From Acidobacteriota bacterium (GTDB lineage: Bacteria; Acidobacteriota; Vicinamibacteria; Fen-336), in NCBI GenBank assembly GCA_011526565.1, contig WYBL01000082.1, forward strand, positions 62,001 through 126,000: a DNA stretch of 64,000 nucleotides. The letters are read 5' to 3'. Shown one piece after another: positions 41,074 through 50,065 of the stretch. The first letter of the stretch is position 1. The number at the start of each line of letters is the position of its first letter. A program made the translations under genes and the position numbers. Below the pieces are notes generated by a model that saw only the letters and a program-made list of their open reading frames with translations, was not told where the DNA came from and did not search any database.

Positions 41074-43188
41074 GTGGCCACGACCGCCCTGAGCCAGGAG
41101 ACCGGACTCGACCGCCAGACCCTGGTGGGCCTGTACCGGACGATGTACCTCTCGCGCCGGATCGACGACAAGGAGATCCAGCTCAAGCGCCAGAACAGGA
41201 TCTTCTTCCAGATCTCGGGCGCCGGCCACGAGGCGGTGCTGGCGGCGGCGGGCCTGCTGCTGAAGCCCGGCCACGACTGGTTCTTCGGCTACTACCGGGA
41301 CCGCGCGCTGATGCTGGCGCTGGGCATGACGCCGCTCGAGATGCTGATGTCGGCCACCGGCGCCGCCGCCGACCCGAACTCGGGCGGGCGGCAGATGCCC
41401 TCTCACTGGGGCCACGCCGCGCTCAACGTCGTCACCAAGTCGTCTCCCACGGGCACCCAGTTCCTGCAGGCGGTCGGCTGCGCCGAGGCCGGGATCTACG
41501 CGGCGGCGCAGGACGGCGCGGGCACGAAGCTCGGCGTGCCGTTCCGGTCGGACGAGGTCGTCTACGTCTCGACCGGCGACGGCACCACCTCCGAGGGCGA
41601 GTTCTGGGAGAGCCTGAACACCGCGTGCAACCGCAAGCTCCCGGTCCTCTACATGGTCGAGGACAACGGCTACGCGATCTCGGTGCCGGTCGAGGTCCAG
41701 ACCGCCGGCGGCAGCATCTCGAAGCTGGTCGCCTCGTTCCCGAACCTGCTGGTGCGCGAGACGGACGGCTGCGATCCGCTGGCCAGCCTCGCGACCCTGC
41801 GCGAGGCCGTCGCCTGGTGCCGCGAGCGGCGCGGGCCGGCCCTGGTCCACGCGAAGGTGATCCGGCCCTACTCGCACTCGCTCTCCGACGACGAGGCCCT
41901 GTACCGGCCCGCCGAGGAGCGACAGGCCGAGGCCAACCGCGACCCGCTGGCGACCTTCCCCGCCTTCCTGCTGCGCGAGGGCCTCGCCAGCGAGTCGGAG
42001 CTCGAGGCCTTGCGCGCCGAGGTCGACCGGCTCGTCAACGAGGCCGCCGACCAGGCCTGCGCGGCGCCGCAACCCGAGCCCTCCTCGGCGCTGCTCCACG
42101 TCTACTCGCCCGAGGTCGACCCGACGTCCGCCGAGTTCTCGACCGAGCCCGCGTTCGCCGGCGACCCCAAGACGGTCGTCGACCTGCTCAACGCCTGCCT
42201 GCACGACGAGATGGCCCGCGACCCGCGGATCGTCGTCTTCGGCCAGGACGTCGCCGACTGCAGCCGCGAGGAGAGCCTGGCCCAGGTCAAGGGCAAGGGC
42301 GGCGTCTTCAAGGTCACCCACAACCTGCAGCGCCGGTTCGGCGGCGAGCGGGTGTTCAACTCCCCGCTGGCCGAGGCCAACATCGTCGGCCGCGCGATCG
42401 GCATGGCGGTGCGCGGCCTCAAGCCGGTGGTCGAGATCCAGTTCTTCGACTACATCTGGCCCGCGTACATGCAGATGCGCAACGAGCTGGCGCTGATCCG
42501 CTGGCGCTCGAACGGGGCCTTCAAGTGCCCCGCCGTCGTGCGCGTGACCTATGGCGGATACCTGCAGGGCGGCGCCGTCTATCACAGCCAGTGCGGCGAG
42601 GTGCTGTTCACCCACGTCCCCGGCCTGCGGGTGGTGCTGCCGTCGAACGCCGAAGACGCGAACGGCCTGCTGCGCACGGCGATCCGCTGCGACGACCCGG
42701 TGCTCTTCCTCGAGCACAAGCACCTGTACCGCCAGACCTACAACAAGGGCCGCAACCCCGGGCCGGACTACTGCATCCCGTTCGGCAAGGCGCGTACGGT
42801 GCGCCCCGGGCGCGACCTGACGATCGTGACCTTCGGCGCTCTCGTCCAGCGCAGCGTCGTGGCCGCGAAGCAGGTCGCGGAGCAGGACGGCATCGAGGCC
42901 GAGGTGATCGACCTGCGCACGCTCTCGCCCTACGACTGGGACGCGATCGCGGAGAGCGTGAAGCGCACCGGCAAGGTGATCGTCGCCCAGGAGGACCAGC
43001 TCTCCTGGGGCTACACCGCCGAGATCGCGGCCCGCATCGCCGACGAGCTGTTCGAGTGGCTGGACGCCCCGGTCAAGCGCATCGGCGCGACCGATACCTT
43101 CGTCGGCTACGCCCCTTCACTCGAGGACTTCATCCTGCCCCAGGTCCCCGGCATCGCCGCCGAGATCCGCAAGCTCGCGAAATACTAG
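41074..43188 (+). CDS. Fused 2-oxoacid dehydrogenase E1 alpha-beta (branched-chain/pyruvate type)
   Basis: 704 aa: E1 alpha (about 1-340) and E1 beta (about 365-704) in one chain. The alpha half has ISGAGHEAV, the thiamine-binding [12 protein letters not shown] ... EDNGYAIS (GDG to N) and [10 protein letters not shown]. The beta half has [55 protein letters not shown] and the C-terminal [17 protein letters not shown]. It decarboxylates a 2-oxoacid onto an E2 lipoyl group. Branched-chain (BkdA) is more likely than pyruvate by motif, and it could supply branched acyl-CoA starters. No E2 or E3 gene is adjacent. GTG start with GGAGGGAAG ribosome-binding region. Confidence 0.9.
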   Translation: MATTALSQETGLDRQTLVGLYRTMYLSRRIDDKEIQLKRQNRIFFQISGAGHEAVLAAAGLLLKPGHDWFFGYYRDRALMLALGMTPLEMLMSATGAAADPNSGGRQMPSHWGHAALNVVTKSSPTGTQFLQAVGCAEAGIYAAAQDGAGTKLGVPFRSDEVVYVSTGDGTTSEGEFWESLNTACNRKLPVLYMVEDNGYAISVPVEVQTAGGSISKLVASFPNLLVRETDGCDPLASLATLREAVAWCRERRGPALVHAKVIRPYSHSLSDDEALYRPAEERQAEANRDPLATFPAFLLREGLASESELEALRAEVDRLVNEAADQACAAPQPEPSSALLHVYSPEVDPTSAEFSTEPAFAGDPKTVVDLLNACLHDEMARDPRIVVFGQDVADCSREESLAQVKGKGGVFKVTHNLQRRFGGERVFNSPLAEANIVGRAIGMAVRGLKPVVEIQFFDYIWPAYMQMRNELALIRWRSNGAFKCPAVVRVTYGGYLQGGAVYHSQCGEVLFTHVPGLRVVLPSNAEDANGLLRTAIRCDDPVLFLEHKHLYRQTYNKGRNPGPDYCIPFGKARTVRPGRDLTIVTFGALVQRSVVAAKQVAEQDGIEAEVIDLRTLSPYDWDAIAESVKRTGKVIVAQEDQLSWGYTAEIAARIADELFEWLDAPVKRIGATDTFVGYAPSLEDFILPQVPGIAAEIRKLAKY

Positions 43189-43556
43189 GGCCTCGACGTG
43201 CCGGCGCGGCCGTAGCGGTCTTCGAGGCGGACCACGTCGTCGAGTTCCGGAGTGGAAACCTCGAGGATGTCGGTGTCCTCGAGGCCCGTCATCCGGTGAA
43301 GCGTGCCGGGCGTGATGTGGTAGCTGTCGCCGGGCGTCATCTCGATGCGGCGCAGATCGCCCGGCTCGTCCTTGCCCTTGACCTCGAACAGCAGCTTCCC
43401 GCTCTGGATCAGGATCGTCTCGTCCTTCACGTTGTGGTACTGGAGGGAGAGGCTCTCGCCCTTCTTCACGTGCAGGAGCTTCCCCACGTAGCGCTCGGTG
43501 CGCGCCCACCAGATCTCGTGGCCCCAGGGCTTGTCGACCCGCTTGTGCTCGGTCAA
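43185..43556 (-). CDS. Cupin, mannose-6-phosphate isomerase type II-like
   Basis: 123 aa single cupin domain resembling the C-terminal isomerase part of GDP-mannose pyrophosphorylase/PMI-II enzymes: [63 protein letters not shown]. The metal-binding His/Gln/Glu set is in place. A TTG start follows the ptsI stop by three bases, making it the last gene of the long minus-strand run. A 4-base overlap with the convergent E1 gene ends it. It may isomerise mannose 6-phosphate or be a regulatory sugar-binding cupin. Confidence 0.85.
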   Translation of the reverse strand: MTEHKRVDKPWGHEIWWARTERYVGKLLHVKKGESLSLQYHNVKDETILIQSGKLLFEVKGKDEPGDLRRIEMTPGDSYHITPGTLHRMTGLEDTDILEVSTPELDDVVRLEDRYGRAGTSRP

Positions 43557-43559
43557 GTG

Positions 43560-45299
43560 TCAGGACTCCCCGGCGTCGGCCGCAGCCAGCGCCTCGTGCA
43601 GTTCCGCTCTCAGGTGCGCCTCGATCTCGGCCGCCGACGAAAGCCGCATGGCCCGCAACACCGCCTCGCGGGCGTGCCCGAGATCCGCGGCCCGCAGCAC
43701 CTGCTTGATGCGCGGGATCGCCGTCGGGCTCATCGAGAGCTCGCGGGCGCCGAGGCCCGCCAGCACCAGGGATTGTAGCGGGTCGCCCGCCATCTCCCCG
43801 CACACGCCGACCGGGCGGCCGGCCGCCCCCGCCTGCTCGAACGCGCCGGCCAACACCGACAGCACGGCGGGGTCCAGCGGCTCGTAGAGTGCCGCCACCC
43901 GCGGGTCCGCCCGGTCCACCGCCAGGAGGTACTGGATCAGGTCGTTGGTGCCGACGCTGAAGAAATCCGCCTCGGGCGCCAGTTGCGCCAGCGTCAGGGC
44001 AGCGCTGGGGATCTCGACCATCATCCCGACCGGCACCTCGACCGCGTGGCCGTGCCCCTCGAGGGCCAGGTCGCGGGCGGTCGCGGCGAGAAAGGCCCGT
44101 GCCTCCCGCAGGTCGCTGGCGCCCCGCAGGAACGGGAACAGCACCCGCAACGGGCCGTGCGCCGCGGCCCGCAGCAGCGCGCGGAGCTGGGTGCGGAAGG
44201 CGTCCGGCGCGCGGCCGAGCAGGCGCAAGGCTCGCGGGCCCAGCGCCGGGTTCGGGCTCGACGGCCCCGCCGGCACGATGTCCTCGGGCCCCAGGTCCCA
44301 GACGCGCACCGTGACGGGGTGCGGAGCCATCTGGTCCAGAAGGCGGCAGTACAGCTCGTACTGTCGCTCCTCGTCCAGGCTGCCGCGCCCGAGCAAGTAC
44401 TCGCTGCGGAACAGGCCGATGCCCTCGGCCCCGTACTGCACGGCCGTCGCGGCCTCCTCCGCGAACTCGGCGTTGGCCAGCAGCCGCACCCGCACCCCGT
44501 CGCGCGAGGCCGCCGGCTCCGTCCGCGTGGCCTGCAGGCTGAGCTCGCGTCGCTGCTCCCGCTCGCGCAACGCGCGGAAGCCGGCCAGCACGGGTTCCGA
44601 GGGCTCGACCACGAGCCGGCCCTGGGTGCCGTCGAGGACGACGAGCGCGCCCGGCGGCACGCGGCCGGTGGCGTCGCGCAGGCCGGCCACCGCGGGAATC
44701 CCGCGCGAGCGCGCCAGGATCGCCGTGTGGTAGGTGCGGGACCCGCCGTCGAGCGCGATGCCGATCACCTTCGCCCAGTCGAGCTCCGCCGCCTCGGACG
44801 GCGTGAGGTCGTGGGCCACCAGCACCACGGGCCCCGGCAGCCGCGCCAGGCTCGGCCCGTCCGCGGCCCCGACGAGGTTCAGCAGCACCCGGCCCAGCAC
44901 GTCGTCGAGGTCGCTGCTGCGCTCCTTCAGGTACTCGTCGGTGAAGCCGTCGAACAGCGCGTGGAGCTGCTCCGAGACCTGCCGCAGCGCCCACTCCGCG
45001 TTGACGTGCTCCTGGCGCACGATCTGGGCGGCGCGATCGCGCAGCAGCGGGTCCTCCAGCATCAGGAGCTGGGCGTCGAAGATGTACGCGTGCAGCGCGC
45101 CCACTTCGCGCGAGAGGCGGGACTTGATCGCCTCGAGCTGGCGGCGCGAGGCGGCCACCGCGCGCAGCAGGCGCTGGACCTCGCGCTCGGTGGCGTCGGG
45201 CGGCAGCAGCAGCCGGAACACGGGCACGCGCTCGCGCTCCATCACCAGCGCCTGGCCGACGGCGATCCCCGGGGAGACGCCGTTCCCGAGCAGTTCCAC
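43560..45299 (-). CDS. ptsI: Phosphoenolpyruvate-protein phosphotransferase (PTS enzyme I)
   Basis: 579 aa. The N-terminal swivel domain has phospho-accepting H191 in GGSRTYHTAILARS. The PEP-binding barrel has LFRSEYLLGR, GTNDLIQYLLAVDR and active Cys in VGVCGEMAGDP. It passes phosphate from PEP to HPr. GTG start three bases after the ptsH stop. All key residues are present and the length is typical, so it should be catalytically competent. Confidence 0.95.
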   Translation of the reverse strand: MELLGNGVSPGIAVGQALVMERERVPVFRLLLPPDATEREVQRLLRAVAASRRQLEAIKSRLSREVGALHAYIFDAQLLMLEDPLLRDRAAQIVRQEHVNAEWALRQVSEQLHALFDGFTDEYLKERSSDLDDVLGRVLLNLVGAADGPSLARLPGPVVLVAHDLTPSEAAELDWAKVIGIALDGGSRTYHTAILARSRGIPAVAGLRDATGRVPPGALVVLDGTQGRLVVEPSEPVLAGFRALREREQRRELSLQATRTEPAASRDGVRVRLLANAEFAEEAATAVQYGAEGIGLFRSEYLLGRGSLDEERQYELYCRLLDQMAPHPVTVRVWDLGPEDIVPAGPSSPNPALGPRALRLLGRAPDAFRTQLRALLRAAAHGPLRVLFPFLRGASDLREARAFLAATARDLALEGHGHAVEVPVGMMVEIPSAALTLAQLAPEADFFSVGTNDLIQYLLAVDRADPRVAALYEPLDPAVLSVLAGAFEQAGAAGRPVGVCGEMAGDPLQSLVLAGLGARELSMSPTAIPRIKQVLRAADLGHAREAVLRAMRLSSAAEIEAHLRAELHEALAAADAGES

Positions 45300-45302
45300 G
45301 GC

Positions 45303-45572
45303 CTAGCTGCCCTCGCCGAAACCGCTCTCGACGAGGGTCACCAGCGCGTCCGCCGCGGCCTGCTCGTCGTCGCCGTCCGTCTCGATCCGCAGCATCGTGC
45401 CCCGCGAGGCCGCCAGCAGCAGGATGCCGAGGATCGACTTGCCGTCCATGGTGCGACCGTCGCGGCTGACCCGGACCCGGCTGTGGAACGCGCAGGCCTT
45501 GTGCACGAAGCGCGCGGCGGCCCGCGCGTGCAGCCCCAGCCGGTTGGGGATCTTCACCTCGCGCGAGATCAC
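45303..45572 (-). CDS. ptsH: Phosphocarrier protein HPr
   Basis: 89 aa. H15 in LGLHARAA takes phosphate from enzyme I. S46 in MDGKSILGILLLAA is in the right place for the HPr kinase encoded two genes upstream. The GTG start overlaps the EIIA stop (GTGA). Both phosphorylation sites are intact, so HPr can work in phosphotransfer and in Ser-P signalling. Confidence 0.95.
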   Translation of the reverse strand: MISREVKIPNRLGLHARAAARFVHKACAFHSRVRVSRDGRTMDGKSILGILLLAASRGTMLRIETDGDDEQAAADALVTLVESGFGEGS

Positions 45573-45967
45573 GGCTTGCGCGGCTCCAGCAGTTCCGAGG
45601 CCACGTGGATCGCCGCCTGGCCGTACTCGCGGATCACCCGCGCCACGTCCTTCAGCTCTCCGTCCCGCACGGACGAGAGCTTGATCAGCATCGGCAGGTT
45701 GACGCCGGTGACGATCTCGACGCTGGGCCCCAGCGAGGGCAGCGCCAGGTTGGTCGGCGTGCCGCCGAACATGTCCGTCAGCACCAGGGCCCCCTCGGCG
45801 CCCACGTCGGCGATCGCCCTCTCCACGGCCTCGCGGGCCGCCACCGGGTCGTCGCTCCAGCCGATCGAGACGGCGGCCGAGCGCGGCAGTTCGCCGACGA
45901 TCTGGGCGGCCGCCGCCACCAGCTCCGAGGCCAGCCCGCCGTGGGTGACGACGACGACGCCGATCAC
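45569..45967 (-). CDS. PTS EIIA component, mannose (ManX) type
   Basis: 132 aa single EIIA-Man domain: VVVVTHGGLASEL with catalytic H9, VLTDMFGGTPTNLAL and VTGVNLPMLIKL. There is no fused EIIB, and no EIIB, EIIC or EIID gene in the window, so it probably serves regulation instead of sugar uptake. Overlaps rapZ upstream (GTGA) and ptsH downstream. Confidence 0.92.
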   Translation of the reverse strand: MIGVVVVTHGGLASELVAAAAQIVGELPRSAAVSIGWSDDPVAAREAVERAIADVGAEGALVLTDMFGGTPTNLALPSLGPSVEIVTGVNLPMLIKLSSVRDGELKDVARVIREYGQAAIHVASELLEPRKP

Positions 45968-46851
45968 TGCTGCCTCGCGTCCCGGTGGCGGACCTGGACG
46001 TGGAAGCGGCGGCGTCGCAGCGCCTCGCCCACGCGAAGAGCCAGCATCACCGAGCGGTGGCGCCCGCCCGTGCACCCGATCGCGATCGTCACGTAGCTCC
46101 TCCCTTCCTTCTGGTGCCGCGGCAGGACGAAGCCGAGCAGCAAGAGCACGCGGCGCAGGAAGCGGGCCGTGTCGGGCTGGGCGTCGAGGTAGCGCTGGAC
46201 GGCCGGCGCCTCGCCCGTCTGCGGCCGCAGCCGCTGCACGAAGTTGGGGTTCGGCAGGAAGCGGGCGTCGAACACCAGGTCCGCCTCCGCGGGCACCCCG
46301 TACTTGTAGCCGAACGAGGTGACCGTCACCGTCATCGGCGCCTCGGCGCTGCGCGCCCCGAACCGCTCGCGTACCCACGCCCGCAGGTCGTGGACCGTGA
46401 ACGCCGAGGTGTCGACGATGCGATCCGCGCTCTTGCGGATCGGCCGCAGCGCCTCGCGCTCCTGGCGGAGCGCCTCGACCACCGGCTCGTCGACCGCCAG
46501 CGGGTGGGGCCGCCGCGTCTCGCTGAAGCGGCGCACCAGCGTCTTCTCGTCCGCCTCCAGGAACAGCAGCTCGACCGGCAGCCGCCGCTGCCGCAGGCCG
46601 CGCAGCGCCAGCGGGAACTGGCGGGTGAACCCGGGCTCGCGCAGGTCCACGACCAGGGCCGCGCGGCGCAGGCTCGAGGTGTCGCGGATCAGCTCGGCGA
46701 AGCGCGGGATCAGCGCCGTGGGCAGGTTGTCGACGCAGAAGAAGCCGAGGTCCTCGAGCGCCCGCAGCACGTGGGTCTTGCCCGACCCGGACAGGCCCGT
46801 GACGATCACCAGCCGGTCGCCGTCGCGCCGACCGGCCGCGCGGGCCTTCAA
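45964..46851 (-). CDS. rapZ: RNase adapter protein RapZ (P-loop)
   Basis: 295 aa. Walker A VTGLSGSGKTHVL near residue 17-29, FCVDNLPTALI, and the C-terminal domain with TVTVTSFGYKYGVP, DARFLPNP and IAIGCTGGRHRSVMLA. RapZ senses glucosamine 6-phosphate and directs RNase E to a small RNA in enterics; in other phyla its role is less defined. The TTG start overlaps the hprK stop as TTGA. The hprK-rapZ-EIIA order is conserved in several Gram-negative groups. Confidence 0.93.
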   Translation of the reverse strand: MKARAAGRRDGDRLVIVTGLSGSGKTHVLRALEDLGFFCVDNLPTALIPRFAELIRDTSSLRRAALVVDLREPGFTRQFPLALRGLRQRRLPVELLFLEADEKTLVRRFSETRRPHPLAVDEPVVEALRQEREALRPIRKSADRIVDTSAFTVHDLRAWVRERFGARSAEAPMTVTVTSFGYKYGVPAEADLVFDARFLPNPNFVQRLRPQTGEAPAVQRYLDAQPDTARFLRRVLLLLGFVLPRHQKEGRSYVTIAIGCTGGRHRSVMLALRVGEALRRRRFHVQVRHRDARQQ

Positions 46852-47837
46852 CGCCGCCCCCGCGCGCTGGTGGCCCGCGCCTTGCCCGCCCCGGCCGCGA
46901 TCATCGTCTCCAGCCGGTGGGCGAAGCGCTGCGCCCCGTCCAGGCCGCGCTCCTTCAGCAGGTGGTTGCGGGCGGCCACCTCGATCAGGATCGCGAGGCT
47001 GCGCCCGGGCGCCACCGGCATCCGCAGCCGCGGCACCTCGACGCCGAGCACCTCGACCCGCTCCTGCTGCAGGCCCAGCCGGTCGTACTCCTTGCCCGGC
47101 TCCCAGCGCTCGAGGTCGACGACCAGCTCCACCCGCTGCCGCACCCGCAGCGAGGAGACGCCGTAGAGGTCGCGGATGTTGATCACGCCCAGGCCGCGCA
47201 GCTCCATGTGGTCGCGCAGCAGCAGCGGCGCGGTCGCCACCAGCCCTTCGCCGATGCGCTTGACCTCCACGACGTCGTCGGCGACCAGGCGGTGGCCGCG
47301 GTCGACCAGGTCGAGCGCGCACTCCGACTTGCCGATCCCGCTCTCGCCCGCGATCAGCACGCCGAGGCCGAACACGTCGACCAGGACCCCGTGGAGCTGG
47401 GCGCTGCGCGCCAGCTCCTCGTCGAGCCAGCCGGTCAGCCGCTTGATGAACGGGGTCGATTCGAGCGGCGTGCCGAGCAGCGGAACGCCGCGCCGCTCGG
47501 CGGCCTGGCGCAGCTCGGGCGGCGGCGGCAGGCCGCGGGTCACCACGAAGCAGGTGACGTCGCAGGCCGCCAGCCGCGCCAGCAGCGACCGGCGACGGCG
47601 CGCCGGGAGGGTGGCGAGGTAGCCCGATTCCGAGGCGCCCAGGATCTGGACCCGGCCGTAGCGCAGGTAGTCGAAGTAGCCGGTCAAGGCGAGACCCGGC
47701 CGCTGCACGCGCGACTGCTCGATCGCGCGGTCGAGCCCGCGGCGGCCGGCGAGCAGCTTGAGCTTCAGCTCGCCGCGCCGCTCGCGCAGCAGGCGCCGGA
47801 CGGTGAGCGCCGGCCCCGCCGCGGCCTGCCGCGCCAA
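46848..47837 (-). CDS. hprK: HPr kinase/phosphorylase
   Basis: 329 aa. N-terminal domain (about 1-130) and C-terminal kinase with P-loop GESGIGKSE (164-172), SECALDLVDRGHRLVADD, and the signature LRGLGVINIRDLYGVSSL. It phosphorylates and dephosphorylates Ser46 of HPr. The TTG start is one base past the rpoN stop. The last 20 residues are Ala/Arg-rich. With HPr S46 present, a complete Ser-P switch is encoded here. Confidence 0.93.
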   Translation of the reverse strand: MARQAAAGPALTVRRLLRERRGELKLKLLAGRRGLDRAIEQSRVQRPGLALTGYFDYLRYGRVQILGASESGYLATLPARRRRSLLARLAACDVTCFVVTRGLPPPPELRQAAERRGVPLLGTPLESTPFIKRLTGWLDEELARSAQLHGVLVDVFGLGVLIAGESGIGKSECALDLVDRGHRLVADDVVEVKRIGEGLVATAPLLLRDHMELRGLGVINIRDLYGVSSLRVRQRVELVVDLERWEPGKEYDRLGLQQERVEVLGVEVPRLRMPVAPGRSLAILIEVAARNHLLKERGLDGAQRFAHRLETMIAAGAGKARATSARGRR

Positions 47838-47838
47838 G

Positions 47839-49263
47839 TCAGTGCGCCGACTTGCGCAGGTTGGAGGGCGGGATGCGCAGCTCCTCGCGGTACTTCGCGA
47901 CGGTGCGCCGCGCCAGCGGCACGCCCTCCGCCTGCAGCAACTCGGCGATCCGCGAGTCGGAGAGCGGGTGCTGCGCGTCTTCGCCTTCGATCATCTTGCG
48001 GATGCGGTCCTTGATCGTGACCGAGCTGACCGACTCGCCCATCGACGAGGTGATGCCGCTGTGGAAGAAGAAGCGCATCTCGTACACGCCGCGCGGCGTG
48101 TGCATGTACTTGTTGGCTACCACGCGAGACACGGTCGACTCGTGCATCCCGATGTCGTTGGCGACGTCGCGCAGCACCAGCGGCCGCAGGTGCTCGATGC
48201 CGCGGTCGAGGAAGCCGCGCTGGTGGCGCACGATCGACTCGGCCACCCGGAAGATCGTGCGCTGGCGCTGGTCGACGCTCTTCAGGAGCCACAGCGCGCT
48301 GCGCAACTTGTCCTTGACGTAGGCGCGGGTCTGCTCGGAGCCCGGCTCCTTGTCGTCGAGCATGCGGCGGTACGTCGGGCTGATCCGCAGGCGGGGCAGG
48401 CCCTCGTTGTTCAGTTCGATGCGGTACTCGTCGGCGTCCTTGATCACGAAGACGTCCGGCGTGACGTAGGCCGCGTCCTGGGGCGAGTAGCGCAGCCCGG
48501 GCTTCGGGTCGAGCCGCTGGATGATCTCCAGGTGGTGGGCGACCTCGTCCTGGGTCAGGTTCATCGCCCGCGAGATCTCGGAGTACTGGTGCGTCTGCAG
48601 CTGCTTCAGGTGGTCGCGGACGATCAGGTCCGTGACCGAGCCCTCGAGGTGCAGGGCGCGGAGCTGCAGCCGCAGGCACTCGCCGATGTCGCGGGCGGCC
48701 ACTCCCGCCGGGTCGAGCTGCTGCACGATCGAGAGCGCGCGAAGGACCTCCTCCGCGGGGTACGGGCCCATGTTGGCGATGTCCTCGAGCGAGACGCGCA
48801 GCATGCCGTCCTCGTCGAGGCTGTCGATGATCTTCTCTGCGATCTCGACCAGCAGGTCGTCGGAGACCGAGAGCACGAGCTGCCACTTGAGGTGGTCGTA
48901 GAGGTTGGTGGCCGCGGTCAGCGTGTTCTCGATCGGCGGCGCCTCGGGGATCTCGGTGCCGCGCGTGCGCCGCTGCTCGCGGTCGGCCTCGGCGTACTCC
49001 TCGAAGAACTTCTCGACGTCGATCTGCTCGAGCGGGTCGTCGGCCTTGGGCTTCTCCTCGGCTTCGGCGACGGCCTCCTCGGGCGACGGCGGCTCGGCCG
49101 GCGCCTCCTCGAGCAGCGGGTTCTCCATCACCTCCTGCTCGAGGACCTCGGCCAGTTCCAGGGTGGTGAGGGGCAGCAGCTTGATCGCCTGCTGCAGCGA
49201 CGGCGTGAGCACGAGCCGCTGCGAGAGGCGGGCCTGCAGTCCCAGCTTCTGTTGAATCGCCAA
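47839..49263 (-). CDS. rpoN: RNA polymerase sigma54 factor
   Basis: 474 aa. Region I (QQKLGLQARLSQRLVLTPSLQQAIKLLPL) is glutamine/leucine-rich, region II is acidic (about 45-90, EE/EA/P-rich), then core-binding region III and the RpoN box ARRTVAKYREELRIPPS near the C-terminus. Begins with TTG. It is required by the NtrC-type regulator at 13143-14510 and the -24/-12 promoter at 18943. It is placed between lptB and hprK, as in many proteobacteria. Confidence 0.96.
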   Translation of the reverse strand: MAIQQKLGLQARLSQRLVLTPSLQQAIKLLPLTTLELAEVLEQEVMENPLLEEAPAEPPSPEEAVAEAEEKPKADDPLEQIDVEKFFEEYAEADREQRRTRGTEIPEAPPIENTLTAATNLYDHLKWQLVLSVSDDLLVEIAEKIIDSLDEDGMLRVSLEDIANMGPYPAEEVLRALSIVQQLDPAGVAARDIGECLRLQLRALHLEGSVTDLIVRDHLKQLQTHQYSEISRAMNLTQDEVAHHLEIIQRLDPKPGLRYSPQDAAYVTPDVFVIKDADEYRIELNNEGLPRLRISPTYRRMLDDKEPGSEQTRAYVKDKLRSALWLLKSVDQRQRTIFRVAESIVRHQRGFLDRGIEHLRPLVLRDVANDIGMHESTVSRVVANKYMHTPRGVYEMRFFFHSGITSSMGESVSSVTIKDRIRKMIEGEDAQHPLSDSRIAELLQAEGVPLARRTVAKYREELRIPPSNLRKSAH

Positions 49264-49272
49264 GGGTCGGTC

Positions 49273-50025
49273 CTAAGCTCCCGCCGGCGGCAACCCCGGG
49301 GCGTCGAGGCGGAAGCCCTCGCCCAGGTAGACCCGCCGAACTTCTTCGTCTCCGGCGAGCGCCTCGGGCGTACCCGCGCGGAACACTTCGCCGTCCCGAA
49401 GAATATAGGCGCGGTCCGTGATCTTCAACGTCTCGCGCACGTTGTGGTCGGTGATCAGGACGCCGATCCCGCGCTCCTTGAGGTGGCCGATGATCTTCTG
49501 GATGTCGATCACGGCGATCGGGTCGATGCCCGCGAACGGCTCGTCGAGCAGGATGAACGAGGGCTCGGTCGCCAGCGCCCGCGCGATCTCGAGCCGGCGC
49601 CGCTCGCCGCCGGACAGCGTGTCGGCCCGCTGCCGGGCGAGGCCCTGGATGCCCAGCTCCTCCAGCAGCTCGCGGGTGCGTTGCCGGCTCTCGCCCTGCG
49701 GCTCGCCGAGCGCCTCGAGGATCGCCAGCACGTTGTCCTGGACGGACATCTTGCGGAAGACGCTGGCCTCCTGCGGCAGGTAGCCGATGCCCGCCCGGGC
49801 CCGCTCGTACATCGGCAGGTCGGTGATGTCGTCCTCGCCGAGCGTGACGGTGCCGCCGTCGGGGCGGGCCAGGCCGACGACCATGTAGAAGGTCGTGGTC
49901 TTCCCCGCCCCGTTCGGGCCGAGCAGCCCGACGACCTCGCCTTCCTGGATGTGGAGGTCGACGCTGCGCACGACGGTGCGGCGTCCGTAGCTCTTGGTCA
50001 GCCCGCGGGCGTCGAGGGTCTTCAT
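49273..50025 (-). CDS. lptB: LPS export ABC transporter ATPase LptB
   Basis: 250 aa. Walker [10 protein letters not shown], family-specific [14 protein letters not shown], signature [15 protein letters not shown], Walker [17 protein letters not shown] and [11 protein letters not shown]. It powers LptFG to extract lipopolysaccharide from the inner membrane. LptF and LptG are not in the window. It lies between the LptC/A-like gene and rpoN, the usual order. Confidence 0.96.
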   Translation of the reverse strand: MKTLDARGLTKSYGRRTVVRSVDLHIQEGEVVGLLGPNGAGKTTTFYMVVGLARPDGGTVTLGEDDITDLPMYERARAGIGYLPQEASVFRKMSVQDNVLAILEALGEPQGESRQRTRELLEELGIQGLARQRADTLSGGERRRLEIARALATEPSFILLDEPFAGIDPIAVIDIQKIIGHLKERGIGVLITDHNVRETLKITDRAYILRDGEVFRAGTPEALAGDEEVRRVYLGEGFRLDAPGLPPAGA

Positions 50026-50065
50026 CGGCCCCCGATGGTAGCCCGGCCCGCCTGATCGCCGGCGC